From positions 1 to 64,000 of the forward strand of contig NZ_JAPZVN010000013.1 in the NCBI RefSeq assembly GCF_027533845.1: DNA of 64,000 nt, in the 5' to 3' direction. A program made the position numbers and the translations under genes. This DNA is from Streptomyces sp. RPT161. GTDB taxonomy: Bacteria > Actinomycetota > Actinomycetes > Streptomycetales > Streptomycetaceae. Positions 51,445 through 59,882 of the stretch are shown here, in pieces (positions within the stretch are counted from its first letter, which is position 1; each line of letters begins with the position of its first letter). Below the pieces are notes generated by a model. That model did no database searches. It was not told where the DNA came from and saw only the letters and a list, made by a program, of their open reading frames with translations.

Positions 51445-52602
51445 ATGAAGGCAACCGTCTACGAGGGCCCACGTTCCGTCGCGGTGAAAGAGGTTCCAGA
51501 CGCACGGATCGAACGGCCCACCGACGTCCTGGTGCGGATCACGACCACGAACATCTGCGGCTCGGACCTGCACATGTACGAGGGCCGTACCGACTTCGAG
51601 GAAGGCCGGATCTTCGGCCACGAGAACATGGGCGAGGTCGTCGCGGTCGGCGACGGGGTCGACCGCGTCCGGGTGGGAGACCTGGTCTGTCTCCCGTTCA
51701 ACATCTCCTGCGGCTTCTGCCGTAACTGCGAGAAGGGCCTGACCGCCTTCTGCCTGACGACGCCCGACAACCCGAAGATGGCCGGCGCCGCCTACGGCTT
51801 CGCTGACATGGGCCCGTACGATGGTGGCCAGGCGGAGCTGCTGCGCGTACCCTACGGTGACCACAACTGCCTGGTCCTGCCGGAGGAGGCCAGAGAGCGG
51901 CAGAGCGACTATGTGATGCTCTCCGACATCTTCCCCACCGGCTGGCACGCCACCCAGCTGGCCTGCGTGCAGCCCGGTGACACCGTGGTGATCTACGGTG
52001 CGGGGCCGGTCGGTCTGATGGCCGCGTTGTCGGCGACGCTCAAGAGCGCCTCCAAGGTCATGGTGGTGGACCGGCACCCCGACCGGCTGGCCCTGGCCGA
52101 GGAGATCGGGGCGATTCCCATCGACGACTCCAAGGTCTCGCCCGTCGACCAGGTGAATGAGCAAACAGACGGTCTCGGCGCGGACCGGGGTTGTGAGTGC
52201 GTGGGCTACCAGGCCCATGACCCCCAAGGCCATGAGCACCCCAACCTCACACTGAACAATCTCGTACAGTCCGTGAAGTTCACTGGGACCATCGGCGTGG
52301 TCGGCGTCTTCATCCCGCAGGACCCGGGCAGCCCGGACAAGCTGTACAAGGAGGGTGAGATCGCCTTCGACTACGGGTTGCTCTGGTTCAAAGGCCAGAC
52401 CATCGGCAACGGCCAGGCCAACATCAAGGCCTACAACAGGCAGTTGTGCGGCCTGATACAGGCTGGCAAGGCCAAACCTTCATGGATCGTCTCCCATGAA
52501 CTCCCGCTGGACAAGGCACCCGAGGGATACCAGCACTTCGACGCCCGGGACAACGGCTGGACGAAGGTCCTCATGCACCCCGACGGGGGCAGCCACAACT
52601 GA
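51445..52602 (+). CDS. zinc alcohol dehydrogenase, glutathione-independent formaldehyde dehydrogenase type
   Basis: 385 residues from the ATG at 51445. The catalytic zinc ligands are in NICGSDLHMYEG and GHENMGEVV. The structural zinc set is CGFCRNCEKGLTAFC. The cofactor motif is IYGAGPVGLMAALSA. The long C-terminal region (GQANIKAYNRQLCGLIQAGKAKPSWIVSHELPLDKAPEGYQHFDARDNGWTKVLM) is typical of the FdhA-like group that oxidises formaldehyde or related aldehydes with bound NAD. Monocistronic. Confidence 0.92.
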   Translation: MKATVYEGPRSVAVKEVPDARIERPTDVLVRITTTNICGSDLHMYEGRTDFEEGRIFGHENMGEVVAVGDGVDRVRVGDLVCLPFNISCGFCRNCEKGLTAFCLTTPDNPKMAGAAYGFADMGPYDGGQAELLRVPYGDHNCLVLPEEARERQSDYVMLSDIFPTGWHATQLACVQPGDTVVIYGAGPVGLMAALSATLKSASKVMVVDRHPDRLALAEEIGAIPIDDSKVSPVDQVNEQTDGLGADRGCECVGYQAHDPQGHEHPNLTLNNLVQSVKFTGTIGVVGVFIPQDPGSPDKLYKEGEIAFDYGLLWFKGQTIGNGQANIKAYNRQLCGLIQAGKAKPSWIVSHELPLDKAPEGYQHFDARDNGWTKVLMHPDGGSHN

Positions 52603-52919
52603 CGTACGTCGCGTGCAAGGGCGGATTGAAAAGGCGTCCAGGAGGCCCAGTGCAGGCGTCCGCCTCCAACGGCGGGGCTGGCAACCGGAGTTGTCGTTGC
52701 GGTGGGGTCTTCGGGCGGTTGAGGGCCCGGTCCCCGGGTACCCGATCCTGGGAGCCGCCGTGACCAGGGTGCTTACGGGAGGCGGTCGTCGGAAGAGCGG
52801 TACCAGACGGCCGCCAAGCGTTACTCGGCGAGCCCCTGCTCACGTCGCACTCACGGCCCGCCGGGAGGAGCCGGGATCCGTTGGGCCTACCGAACCGCCG
52901 ACGAGCCGAGGACGAGGCC
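52603..52919. other. 317-base intergenic region
   Basis: Nothing recognised apart from the ribosome site (GAGGACGAGG) of the next gene. No clear hairpin or ORF. Confidence 0.4.
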
Positions 52920-53282
52920 ATGCCCGACCCACACAGCAATCGCCTCACACACCACCGGCCTGCGCGCCCGCAGGACAAGCGCCCACGGGGTGCGGCAGGA
53001 CGTCGGCAGCGCACCGGCTCCGAGCCACGGACAGCAATCAGTGACCTGCCTGCGCGACGGATGCTGGCGACCGTTTTCGCTCCGGTTTTCCTCGTGGGAG
53101 CGGCCGTCTTCGCGATACTCGCTGCCACGGCCAGCCCCAGCAGCCAGCAGGGTCGGACGCTCTACATCACCTTGGCCGCCGTGTGCGCGGTGTTCGCGGT
53201 GGTGGCGCTGACCGATCTCTACGTGATCCGGCGCCGTACACGCACTGAGCATCGTGGTACCCGACGTACGGGGAAGTGGTGA
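52920..53282 (+). CDS. small two-helix membrane protein (DUF6343-like)
   Basis: 120 residues from the ATG at 52920, with GAGGACGAGG upstream; a TTG at 52881 is less likely. The N-terminal 50 residues are polar and basic, ending GSEPRTAISDLPARRM, then two hydrophobic helices (about 50-70 and 80-102) and an Arg-rich cytosolic tail. The layout fits a widespread streptomycete membrane family of unknown role. It is followed closely by the HAD gene. Confidence 0.7.
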   Translation: MPDPHSNRLTHHRPARPQDKRPRGAAGRRQRTGSEPRTAISDLPARRMLATVFAPVFLVGAAVFAILAATASPSSQQGRTLYITLAAVCAVFAVVALTDLYVIRRRTRTEHRGTRRTGKW

Positions 53283-53289
53283 TGTCCAG

Positions 53290-54000
53290 GTGACGAGGCA
53301 TTCCCGCGCTGAGCGCGCAAGGGAACCGCAGGACACGGGTGGCGCCGCGCTCTTCGACGTCGACGGCACGCTGGTCGACAGCAACTACCTTCATGTGTCC
53401 ACTTGGTGGGAGGCGTTCCGCCAAGCCGGGCACACTGTGTCGATGACGGCCATCCACCGCACGGTGGGCATGGGGTCGGACAAGCTCATCGCCCACCTGC
53501 TGGGTGAGGAACGCGATACCGACCAGGACGCGGAGATCGCAGCGGCGCACAAGGCGCTCTTTGCCACTTACCTTGAACGCCTGCCCGCGCTTGAGGGAGC
53601 CGCGGATCTGCTGCGCACGGTCAGCCAGCGCGGCTGGAAAGTCCTACTGGCGAGCTCGGCCGGACAGTACGAGCTCAACGCAATGCGCTGCGCCATTGGA
53701 GCCGATGAGTACATCGCCGCGGCCACGAGCGCGGACGACGTGGACGCGAGTAAGCCCGCACCGAACCTGGTCAAGCGGGCGCTCGACCGCGCTGGCGTAC
53801 CAGCATCGCGTGCGGTCTTCGTAGGCGACACGGTGTGGGACGTGCAAGCCTCCGCCAAGGCGGGCGTTGATTGCATCGCACTGCTGTCCGGGGGCATACC
53901 GGAGGCCGATCTCCGGCGCGCTGGCGCCCTGGCGGTCTACGACGGCCCGGCGCGTCTACTCGCCGAGCTCGACTCCAGTCCTTTGGCCGAAGCCCCGTAA
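53290..54000 (+). CDS. HAD family hydrolase (phosphoglycolate/beta-phosphoglucomutase-like)
   Basis: 236 residues from the GTG at 53290, 7 bases after the previous stop; upstream starts overlap that gene. HAD motifs: I FDVDGTLVDSN, II LLASSAG, III Lys in SKPAPNLVK, IV VFVGDTVWDVQAS. A helical cap lies between I and II (TWWEAFRQAGHTVS...). Sugar-phosphate or glycolate phosphatase activity is likely; the substrate is unknown. It converges on the SRPBCC gene. Confidence 0.92.
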   Translation: MTRHSRAERAREPQDTGGAALFDVDGTLVDSNYLHVSTWWEAFRQAGHTVSMTAIHRTVGMGSDKLIAHLLGEERDTDQDAEIAAAHKALFATYLERLPALEGAADLLRTVSQRGWKVLLASSAGQYELNAMRCAIGADEYIAAATSADDVDASKPAPNLVKRALDRAGVPASRAVFVGDTVWDVQASAKAGVDCIALLSGGIPEADLRRAGALAVYDGPARLLAELDSSPLAEAP

Positions 54001-54008
54001 GTCGGCGG

Positions 54009-54590
54009 TTATTGAGGCTGGTCGAACTTGGTGGCGTAGTGGCCGTAGAGTTGCGGCCACAGATTCGCCGGTGGAGTGTCGTCGTCGTTCAGGAGTGCTT
54101 CGAGTGTGTCGAGGCACACGTCCCAACCAGCGGCGGTCCTGGCGGCCTTCTTCCTCGGGCCGGCGGGGTGCGGGATGCCGCTGTGCTTGGTGAAGCCGTG
54201 GGTGAAGACGAGGCGGCAGCCGCCCTCAGTGGGTTCCAGCTCCCAACGTAGGTCCTCCTCGCCCCAGGTGTAGGCGAGCAGGCGCGGTGGGTCGAACGCG
54301 GTGAACGTACCGTCGAGGTCCTCTGGGTCCTTCGTGAGGATTTCGGGCATGTCTTCGGCCCGTGGGGCGTTTCCGCGGAAGGCGAAGCGGATCTTCGCCC
54401 CGAGTTCGCGCTCGCCCTCGATGTCGCACGGGAACCATTGGCGCAACTGGTCAGCTTCTGTCAGCGCACGCCAGACCCGCTCGGGCGAATGGGCGAGGAA
54501 CCGTTCGAAGCGCAACACGTACCTGCCGTCGTCGCGGACTTCGAGAGCCCCCATGCCTGCGTCGTCGTTGCTGCTGGGCATGTCGATCAC
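54009..54590 (-). CDS. SRPBCC domain protein (AHSA1-like)
   Basis: 193 residues from the GTG at 54590, which overlaps the ArsR stop (GTGA); an ATG at 54581 is a good alternative. The START-like fold begins RYVLRFERFLAHSPERVWRALTEADQLRQWFP and ends with the long helix GWDVCLDTLEALLN. The ArsR-AHSA1 pair is a common two-gene unit in actinobacteria, where the SRPBCC protein binds an unknown hydrophobic ligand. Confidence 0.9.
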   Translation of the reverse strand: MIDMPSSNDDAGMGALEVRDDGRYVLRFERFLAHSPERVWRALTEADQLRQWFPCDIEGERELGAKIRFAFRGNAPRAEDMPEILTKDPEDLDGTFTAFDPPRLLAYTWGEEDLRWELEPTEGGCRLVFTHGFTKHSGIPHPAGPRKKAARTAAGWDVCLDTLEALLNDDDTPPANLWPQLYGHYATKFDQPQ

Positions 54591-54895
54591 TCCTTCTCCT
54601 GGTCAAGGTGGCGCTCCAGGGCGTCGAGGTGACGGGCCCAGAACTCGCGGTAGGGCCCAAGCCACGCGTCGATCTCGGCCAGCGGCTCAGCGCAGAGGCC
54701 GTACCAGCGGCGCTGGGCGTCACGGCGGACGTGGACGAGCCCGGCTTCGCGGAGCATCCGCAGGTGTTTCGAGACCCCGGGCTGGCTGAGCCCCAGGCAC
54801 TCGACCAACTCACCGACGGAACGCTCGCGCTCGCGCAGCAGATCCAGTATCCGCCGACGCGTCGGGTCGGACACGACCTCGAAAGTCGTTGCCAC
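54587..54895 (-). CDS. ArsR family transcriptional regulator
   Basis: 102 residues from the ATG at 54895 (MATTFEVVSDPTRRRILDLLRERERSVGELVECLGLSQPGVSKHLRMLREAGLVHVRRDAQRRWYGL). No metal-binding ELCVCD motif, so it is the metal-independent subgroup paired with AHSA1 proteins. It is translationally coupled to the downstream SRPBCC gene. An AT-rich dyad upstream (54902-54942) may be its operator. Confidence 0.93.
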   Translation of the reverse strand: MATTFEVVSDPTRRRILDLLRERERSVGELVECLGLSQPGVSKHLRMLREAGLVHVRRDAQRRWYGLCAEPLAEIDAWLGPYREFWARHLDALERHLDQEKE

Positions 54896-54901
54896 GCGTG
54901 A

Positions 54902-54942
54902 ACATTACCACTGGGCTATATAACCAGCAAGGTATGTAATGT
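54902..54942. promoter_or_regulatory. candidate ArsR operator
   Basis: ACATTAC (54902-54908) and GTAATGT (54936-54942) are perfect inverted arms 27 bases apart, around a TATATAA core, just upstream of the arsR start. Confidence 0.5.
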
Positions 54943-55178
54943 GGCCCTACCGTGCAGCCCGCAGCGGGGGCGGCACGCTGATGTCCGCGCAGCGGAACAT
55001 GGGCACCGCCCCGGGAGCTGCCCCGCGAAGCCCCGACCCGCAGCTCGCGCGTCTCAAGAGGCCCACCGGCCCAGGCGCAGCATGTGATCACAGTCGGTGA
55101 GCTTCCGTAAGCACTGCGTGGAGGATTGCTCTGCCGTGACCGGCGCAGATCCGCATACTCTCGCCTTCCGGCAGGTCC

Positions 55179-56087
55179 TCAACTGCCGCCGACGAGACGG
55201 GAGTTGAGCAGAACCATGTCGTCGTCTGTAAGTCGGAGGGCGCCGGCAGCGATATTGGCCTCCAGGTGTTCGGGGTTGCCGGTTCCTGGGATGGCCAGCA
55301 CGTGTGGGCCCTGTTGCAGCGTCCACGCCAGTCGGACCTGGGCCGCTGATGCGCCGTGGGCCTTGGCGACAGCCAGGACACGCTCGCCTTCGCGTTCCCT
55401 GGCGGCTGCACCTTTTTCGCGCCCCTCTCCGGCGATCGCGAAGTAGGGCACGAAAGCGATGCCCTGCTCGCCGCAGCGTCGCAGTACTTCACTGTGGGCT
55501 TGCACGTCGAGGTTGAACTGGTTCTGCACACACACCACGGGTGCGATGGCTTGGGCCTGTGCCAACTGGTCCGCGGTGACATTGGAGACTCCCAGATGCC
55601 GAATCAGCCCGGCATCGCGGAGCTCGGCCAGCGCGCCGAAGTGCTCGGCGATCGACGGCTGGGACATCCTGCGTAGGTTCACCACGTCGAGGTGGTCTCG
55701 GCCGAGTTGGCGTAGGTTCTCTTCCACCTGGCCGCGGAGTTGCTCGGGCGTGGCCGAGTACCACTGACCCGAGGGGTCACGTCCGGGGCCGACCTTGGTC
55801 ACGATGACCAGGTCTTCGGGGTACGGCGACAGGGCCGTATTGATCAGTTCATTGGCCGAGCGGAGCCGGGAGAAGTAGAAGGCAGCGGTGTCGATGTGGT
55901 TGACGCCCAGCTCAATCGCTCGGCGCAGGACCCTGATTGACGTGCTGCGGTCGCTCGGTGCGCTGTGGTCGAATGCGGCGCTGCCGGTGAGGCGCATGGC
56001 TCCGAGGCCCATTCGGTTCACGCTCAGATCGCCGAGTCTCCAGGTGCCTGCGGCCGATGCGTTGACGGGCGTGTTGTCCTTGATCAA
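55179..56087 (-). CDS. aldo/keto reductase
   Basis: 302 residues; the only usable start is the TTG at 56087, with GAGGAG about 11 bases upstream. TIM-barrel AKR: LSVNRMGLGAMRLTG, catalytic Asp/Tyr in NHIDTAAFYFSRLRSANELI, Lys in VIVTKVG, and AIPGTGNPEHLEANI for NADP. The usual catalytic His strand reads VVNLRRM, an Arg variant common in this actinobacterial subgroup. It probably reduces small aldehydes. It stands alone on the strand. Confidence 0.9.
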   Translation of the reverse strand: MIKDNTPVNASAAGTWRLGDLSVNRMGLGAMRLTGSAAFDHSAPSDRSTSIRVLRRAIELGVNHIDTAAFYFSRLRSANELINTALSPYPEDLVIVTKVGPGRDPSGQWYSATPEQLRGQVEENLRQLGRDHLDVVNLRRMSQPSIAEHFGALAELRDAGLIRHLGVSNVTADQLAQAQAIAPVVCVQNQFNLDVQAHSEVLRRCGEQGIAFVPYFAIAGEGREKGAAAREREGERVLAVAKAHGASAAQVRLAWTLQQGPHVLAIPGTGNPEHLEANIAAGALRLTDDDMVLLNSRLVGGS

Positions 56088-56580
56088 TTTGGTGGTCTCC
56101 TCGGTCGCTCATCGGAGGTGCGACAAGGCCGTTCGGTGTGCAGGGGGGAGCTAGCCCGATCGCCTGCGGCGGCGGCTGTCTGATCGCTCTTGCGGAGAGA
56201 CGCATCATGGGGTCCAGGACACGTCGTTGAGAAGGCCCAGGTGAGTCGGTGAAAGTCACATCTGGAGTGGGAACGTGGCGGCAGCGTTGGCCGTTTGAAG
56301 GTGTGGAGCGGCCTGTGCTGCTGCGGCCAGGGCCCAACTGCCTTCGGAGGGTGGGCCGGACGAGCAGTCGGCACACCCAGTCCCGTCGCCGCGAGCGAGC
56401 TCGAGCGCGCTGCGGGAGGGGTGGTGGACGGCCAGCGCAGTTCGCGGCCAGGCGATGTTGTGGCCGGAGCGGGCGCACTGTTGTGTCTGCGGGCGTTGTG
56501 GCGGTTCCCGTTGGGTGAGACCTTGCCTGGCGCACCCCGCCGTACCGTCCCACTGGCCCCCACGCCTGTGAAGGAACGTC
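56088..56580. other. 493-base intergenic region upstream of the second M9 protein
   Basis: No gene recognised. It should hold the divergent promoters of the aldo/keto reductase and the M9 protein. A weak ribosome site precedes 56581. Confidence 0.4.
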
Positions 56581-58872
56581 ATGATGCTTACCCGACCAAG
56601 GCGAGCGCTCGGAAGGATGGCAGCGAGCCTCACGGCCGCCGCTGTCGCGCTCTGCCTCGGCACCGGCCCGGCGCTCGCGGCTGCCGCGCCGGGCCATGGT
56701 GCCAGGACCGTCGGCAGTCACCCCATTCACAACGCCCTGACCTCGGCTCCACCCGTGCCCACCGGCGCCTCTCCCGCCGGTACGAACGCCAGCGCCGTCC
56801 AGCACGGGCGGGTTTCGCCGGGGCGGATCCCGCCGCCCCGCCCCCTCGTGGCCCGAAGCTCCGCACAGTCCTCACCGAAGCACACGCACTCCTCGCCCGC
56901 CCAGGCCGCGACGCAGCCCTGCACTGCCGCGGACTTCAGCAGCCGCACCGGTTCGGCCCTGGCCTCCTACATCGAGTCCTCGACCACCGACTGCATCAAC
57001 AGCCTGTTCTCGATCACCGGAAGTGACGCGCACGGCGTCTTCCAGGAGTCCCAGATGATCCCGGTCGCGCAGGCCTTCCAACGCCTGTCCGGGGGGTACA
57101 CCGGCGACGACACCGCTGGTATCTGGCAACTCGTCATCTACCTACGTGCCGGGTACTACGTGCAGTACAACGACTCCGCCGACGTGGGCTCCTACGATGC
57201 GGGTCTGACCAGTGCGGTCGTCGGCGGCCTCAGTGCCTTCTTCGCCGCGGCCCACTCCCGGGACGTGTCCACGGCGAACGGCAACGTGTTGGGCGAAGTC
57301 GTCATCCTCACCGACAGCGCCAACGTCCAGCAGGACTACCTGAGCACCTACCAGCGGATCCTGGGCGCGTACAACAGCTCGTGGGACGCCTCATACGCGA
57401 TGGACGGCGTCGCGTACGACGTCTACACACCGCTGTGGCGCGGCCAGTGGAACCCTGCCTTCGTGGCTGCCGTCACCAGTGATTCGAGCATCCTCACCGC
57501 ACTGCACTCGTTCGCCCTCAACCACACCAACCTGCTCGGCGGCGCCAACACCTTCCTCGACGCGGACGCCGGCCAGGACCTTGCCGTGTACGTCCAGTTC
57601 CCGGCGCTTCAGGCGACCGTCCGACCACTGATGCTCGGCCTCCTGAAAGCCTCCCACATCGCAGGCACCACCGCCGCACTCTGGGTCGCCGTCGCCGAGC
57701 AGAGCAACGCCTACGACAACGCGCACTGTTCGTACTACGGCACCTGCAACCTCACGGCCCAACTCACCGCGGCCGCGCTGCCGACCACGTATCACTGCAA
57801 CTCCGAGATCACCATCCTCTCGCAGTCACTGAGCCCGGCCGACCTCACCGCGGCCTGCTCCAACCTGGCAGGCCAGGACTCCTACTTCCAGGGCGTGGTC
57901 AAGGACAGCGGCCCCATCCCGAACCAGTACAACACCACCGACAACGTAGTGGTGTTCTCCAGCCAGCTGAACTACGTCATCTACGCCGGCGCGATCTACG
58001 GAGTGCAGACCAACAACGGCGGGATCACCCTCTATGGCGACCCCTCGACGGCGGGGAACCAGGACTACTCGATCCTGTACCAGGATCCCAGCCCGGACGG
58101 CTACACGGACAACATCTGGAACCTGAACTACGAATACACCCACTTCCTGGACGCCAGGTACGACACCAAGGGCACCTGGGCCCAGATCGAGACCGAGCCG
58201 AACATCTGGTGGGTGGAGGGCATCTCCGGCTACATCTCCTACAGCTACCGGGGCATCGTCGACACCGACGCGGTGACCGACGCGGGACAGCACACCTACC
58301 CGCTGAGCACCCTGTGGCAGACCACCTACGCCAACAGCAACGACGACCGCGTCTTCCCCTGGGGCTACCTGGCGGTCCGTTACATGGTCGAACAGCATCC
58401 GGACGACGTACAAAAGATCCTGACGTACTTCCGGAACGGTGACTACACCGGCGCGTACAACTACTACACCAACACCATCGGCGCGAGGTACGACGCCGAC
58501 TTCAACTCCTGGCTCAGCGCCCTCGCGGGTGGCGGTAGCCTCCCGACCTGCACTGACCAGAACACCCAGGCGATGGGTCAGAACTGCTCACGGCACAACC
58601 AGTCAGCCAGCGCGGGCAATCTGGACTACCTCTACATCTGGCTGCCGGCCGGCACGACGACGCTGACGGTCACCACGAACGGCGGCACCGGGAGCGCGTC
58701 CCTGTACTACGACCCCGACACCTGGGCGACGCCGACCACGTACACCGCCTCCTCCACCGCCTCCGGCACGGCGCAACGCATCACCGTCAGCAACACCGCA
58801 GCGGGCTACCGGTACGTCAGTCTGTACGCCGTCACGGACTTCAGCGGAGTCACCGTGACCACACAGTACTGA
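56581..58872 (+). CDS. secreted M9-type collagenase paralogue with altered zinc motif (predicted inactive)
   Basis: 763 residues from the ATG at 56581 (a second ATG follows at once). Signal peptide about 1-34, a Pro/Ser-rich linker to about 110, then the same activator and peptidase regions as the protein at 15322, over about 530 alignable residues. The zinc motif reads YEYTH: Tyr517 replaces the first His, while Glu518 and His521 remain. WWVEGISGY keeps Glu546 but has Gly550 where the active copy has Glu529. A C-terminal PPC-like beta domain (about 680-763), absent from the first copy, follows. It may bind collagen without cutting. A strong terminator follows. Confidence 0.9.
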   Translation: MMLTRPRRALGRMAASLTAAAVALCLGTGPALAAAAPGHGARTVGSHPIHNALTSAPPVPTGASPAGTNASAVQHGRVSPGRIPPPRPLVARSSAQSSPKHTHSSPAQAATQPCTAADFSSRTGSALASYIESSTTDCINSLFSITGSDAHGVFQESQMIPVAQAFQRLSGGYTGDDTAGIWQLVIYLRAGYYVQYNDSADVGSYDAGLTSAVVGGLSAFFAAAHSRDVSTANGNVLGEVVILTDSANVQQDYLSTYQRILGAYNSSWDASYAMDGVAYDVYTPLWRGQWNPAFVAAVTSDSSILTALHSFALNHTNLLGGANTFLDADAGQDLAVYVQFPALQATVRPLMLGLLKASHIAGTTAALWVAVAEQSNAYDNAHCSYYGTCNLTAQLTAAALPTTYHCNSEITILSQSLSPADLTAACSNLAGQDSYFQGVVKDSGPIPNQYNTTDNVVVFSSQLNYVIYAGAIYGVQTNNGGITLYGDPSTAGNQDYSILYQDPSPDGYTDNIWNLNYEYTHFLDARYDTKGTWAQIETEPNIWWVEGISGYISYSYRGIVDTDAVTDAGQHTYPLSTLWQTTYANSNDDRVFPWGYLAVRYMVEQHPDDVQKILTYFRNGDYTGAYNYYTNTIGARYDADFNSWLSALAGGGSLPTCTDQNTQAMGQNCSRHNQSASAGNLDYLYIWLPAGTTTLTVTTNGGTGSASLYYDPDTWATPTTYTASSTASGTAQRITVSNTAAGYRYVSLYAVTDFSGVTVTTQY

Positions 58873-58880
58873 TCCTGACC

Positions 58881-58910
58881 GTGTGCGGTCCCCGGCCGGG
58901 GACCGCACAC
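58881..58910 (+). terminator. perfect 30-base palindromic terminator
   Basis: GTGTGCGGTCCCCGG and its exact complement form a 15-bp inverted repeat, 8 bases after the M9 paralogue stop. Confidence 0.85.
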
Positions 58911-58920
58911 CGCGTTGCGA

Positions 58921-59115
58921 GGCGCTGTCCGGGACCGCCCCCCAAACGCTTCCTTCTGCGGAGGTCGGCGGGTACGGTTCCGTGCCCTCGAACCCGTCGA
59001 ATTCGGCGGCAACCTCGTTCGTTCGATCCTGCCAGCGCGGGTAGTCGTCTTCGCAACCGGATGGATCTTCTGGGATTGCGACGGTCGTGCTGTCGTCGTG
59101 GGGGCCAGGGTTGCA
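58921..59115 (-). pseudogene. remnant of an antibiotic biosynthesis monooxygenase (ABM) domain protein
   Basis: The minus strand encodes TTVAIPEDPSGCEDDYPRWQDRTNEVAAEFDGF, then GTEPYPPTSAEGSVWGAVPDS. This matches the first half of ABM-fold proteins (Vxxxxx(P)G.E.DYERWQ..INEAA..F.GF.GTEV..P). There is no start codon in place and the frame loses resemblance after 58921, where the M9 terminator begins. It is probably an old fragment. Support is from the peptide pattern only. Confidence 0.5.
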
Positions 59116-59188
59116 CGCGGACTCACGCCTCCTGGGGTAGTAAAAAGGGCATATGGCGCAAAAGTGGGGTTCGATCGGAGGCATGCAG

Positions 59189-59755
59189 ATGGGACACAGG
59201 GAATTCCTGGCCACAGCGGCGCGACTAGCCACCGAATCCGTCGAGAACGGCTGGGGAGGCCCGTTCGGTGCAGTGATCACCCACGACGGTGAGATCGTCG
59301 CTCGCGGACAGAACCGCGTGCTCCTCACGGCGGACCCCACCGCGCATGGCGAAGTGGAAGCCATCCGCAAGGCGATTCAGTTCCTCAACCCGGAGGCGCC
59401 CACGGTCTCCGAAGAGCATCAGAACGAGTACACACTGGAGTTGGTGCCTCGTCCCGAGGGGTCGCCGGATATCCTGCCGCAGCGTGCTCGCATGCTCCAG
59501 GGCTGCTCGATCTACACCAGCGGCGTGCCCTGTCCGATGTGCATGAGCGCCATCTACTGGGCTCGGATCGACGCTGTCTACTACAGCTGCGACTGGAAAG
59601 CGACCGAGGAGATCGGGTTCAGCGACAACTTCCAGTACGAGGACTTCCAACGGCCGCCAGACCAGCGGAGCATCACCGTCGAGCAGATGCACCCGGAGCT
59701 GGGTGCCCAGGCCTACCAGGCGTGGAGGGAAAAACCGAACCGCCATCCGTACTGA
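59189..59755 (+). CDS. nucleoside/guanine deaminase (CMP/dCMP deaminase zinc family)
   Basis: 188 residues from the ATG at 59189, with GGAGG 8 bases upstream; ATGs at 59183 and 59153 are in frame. Zinc site: HGEVEA (His ligand and proton-shuttling Glu) and PCPMCMSA (two Cys ligands). GGPFGAVI is the substrate loop. Between them is an insert of about 40 residues (NPEAPTVSEEHQNEYTLELVPRPEGSPDILPQR) longer than in TadA or simple guanine deaminases. C-terminal domain-swap helix PELGAQAYQAWREK. Substrate probably guanine or a related purine. Confidence 0.9.
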   Translation: MGHREFLATAARLATESVENGWGGPFGAVITHDGEIVARGQNRVLLTADPTAHGEVEAIRKAIQFLNPEAPTVSEEHQNEYTLELVPRPEGSPDILPQRARMLQGCSIYTSGVPCPMCMSAIYWARIDAVYYSCDWKATEEIGFSDNFQYEDFQRPPDQRSITVEQMHPELGAQAYQAWREKPNRHPY

Positions 59756-59882
59756 CGGTCACTTCCTCTGGCGAATTGGGGCAGACCAACTCGCCGCCCC
59801 CGCCCACCGACCCGCGCATCCCGGACACTGACACCGAAGACAGCGGGGAATCGGGCCCCGGCTCGCGTCGGTGGATCGAGGC

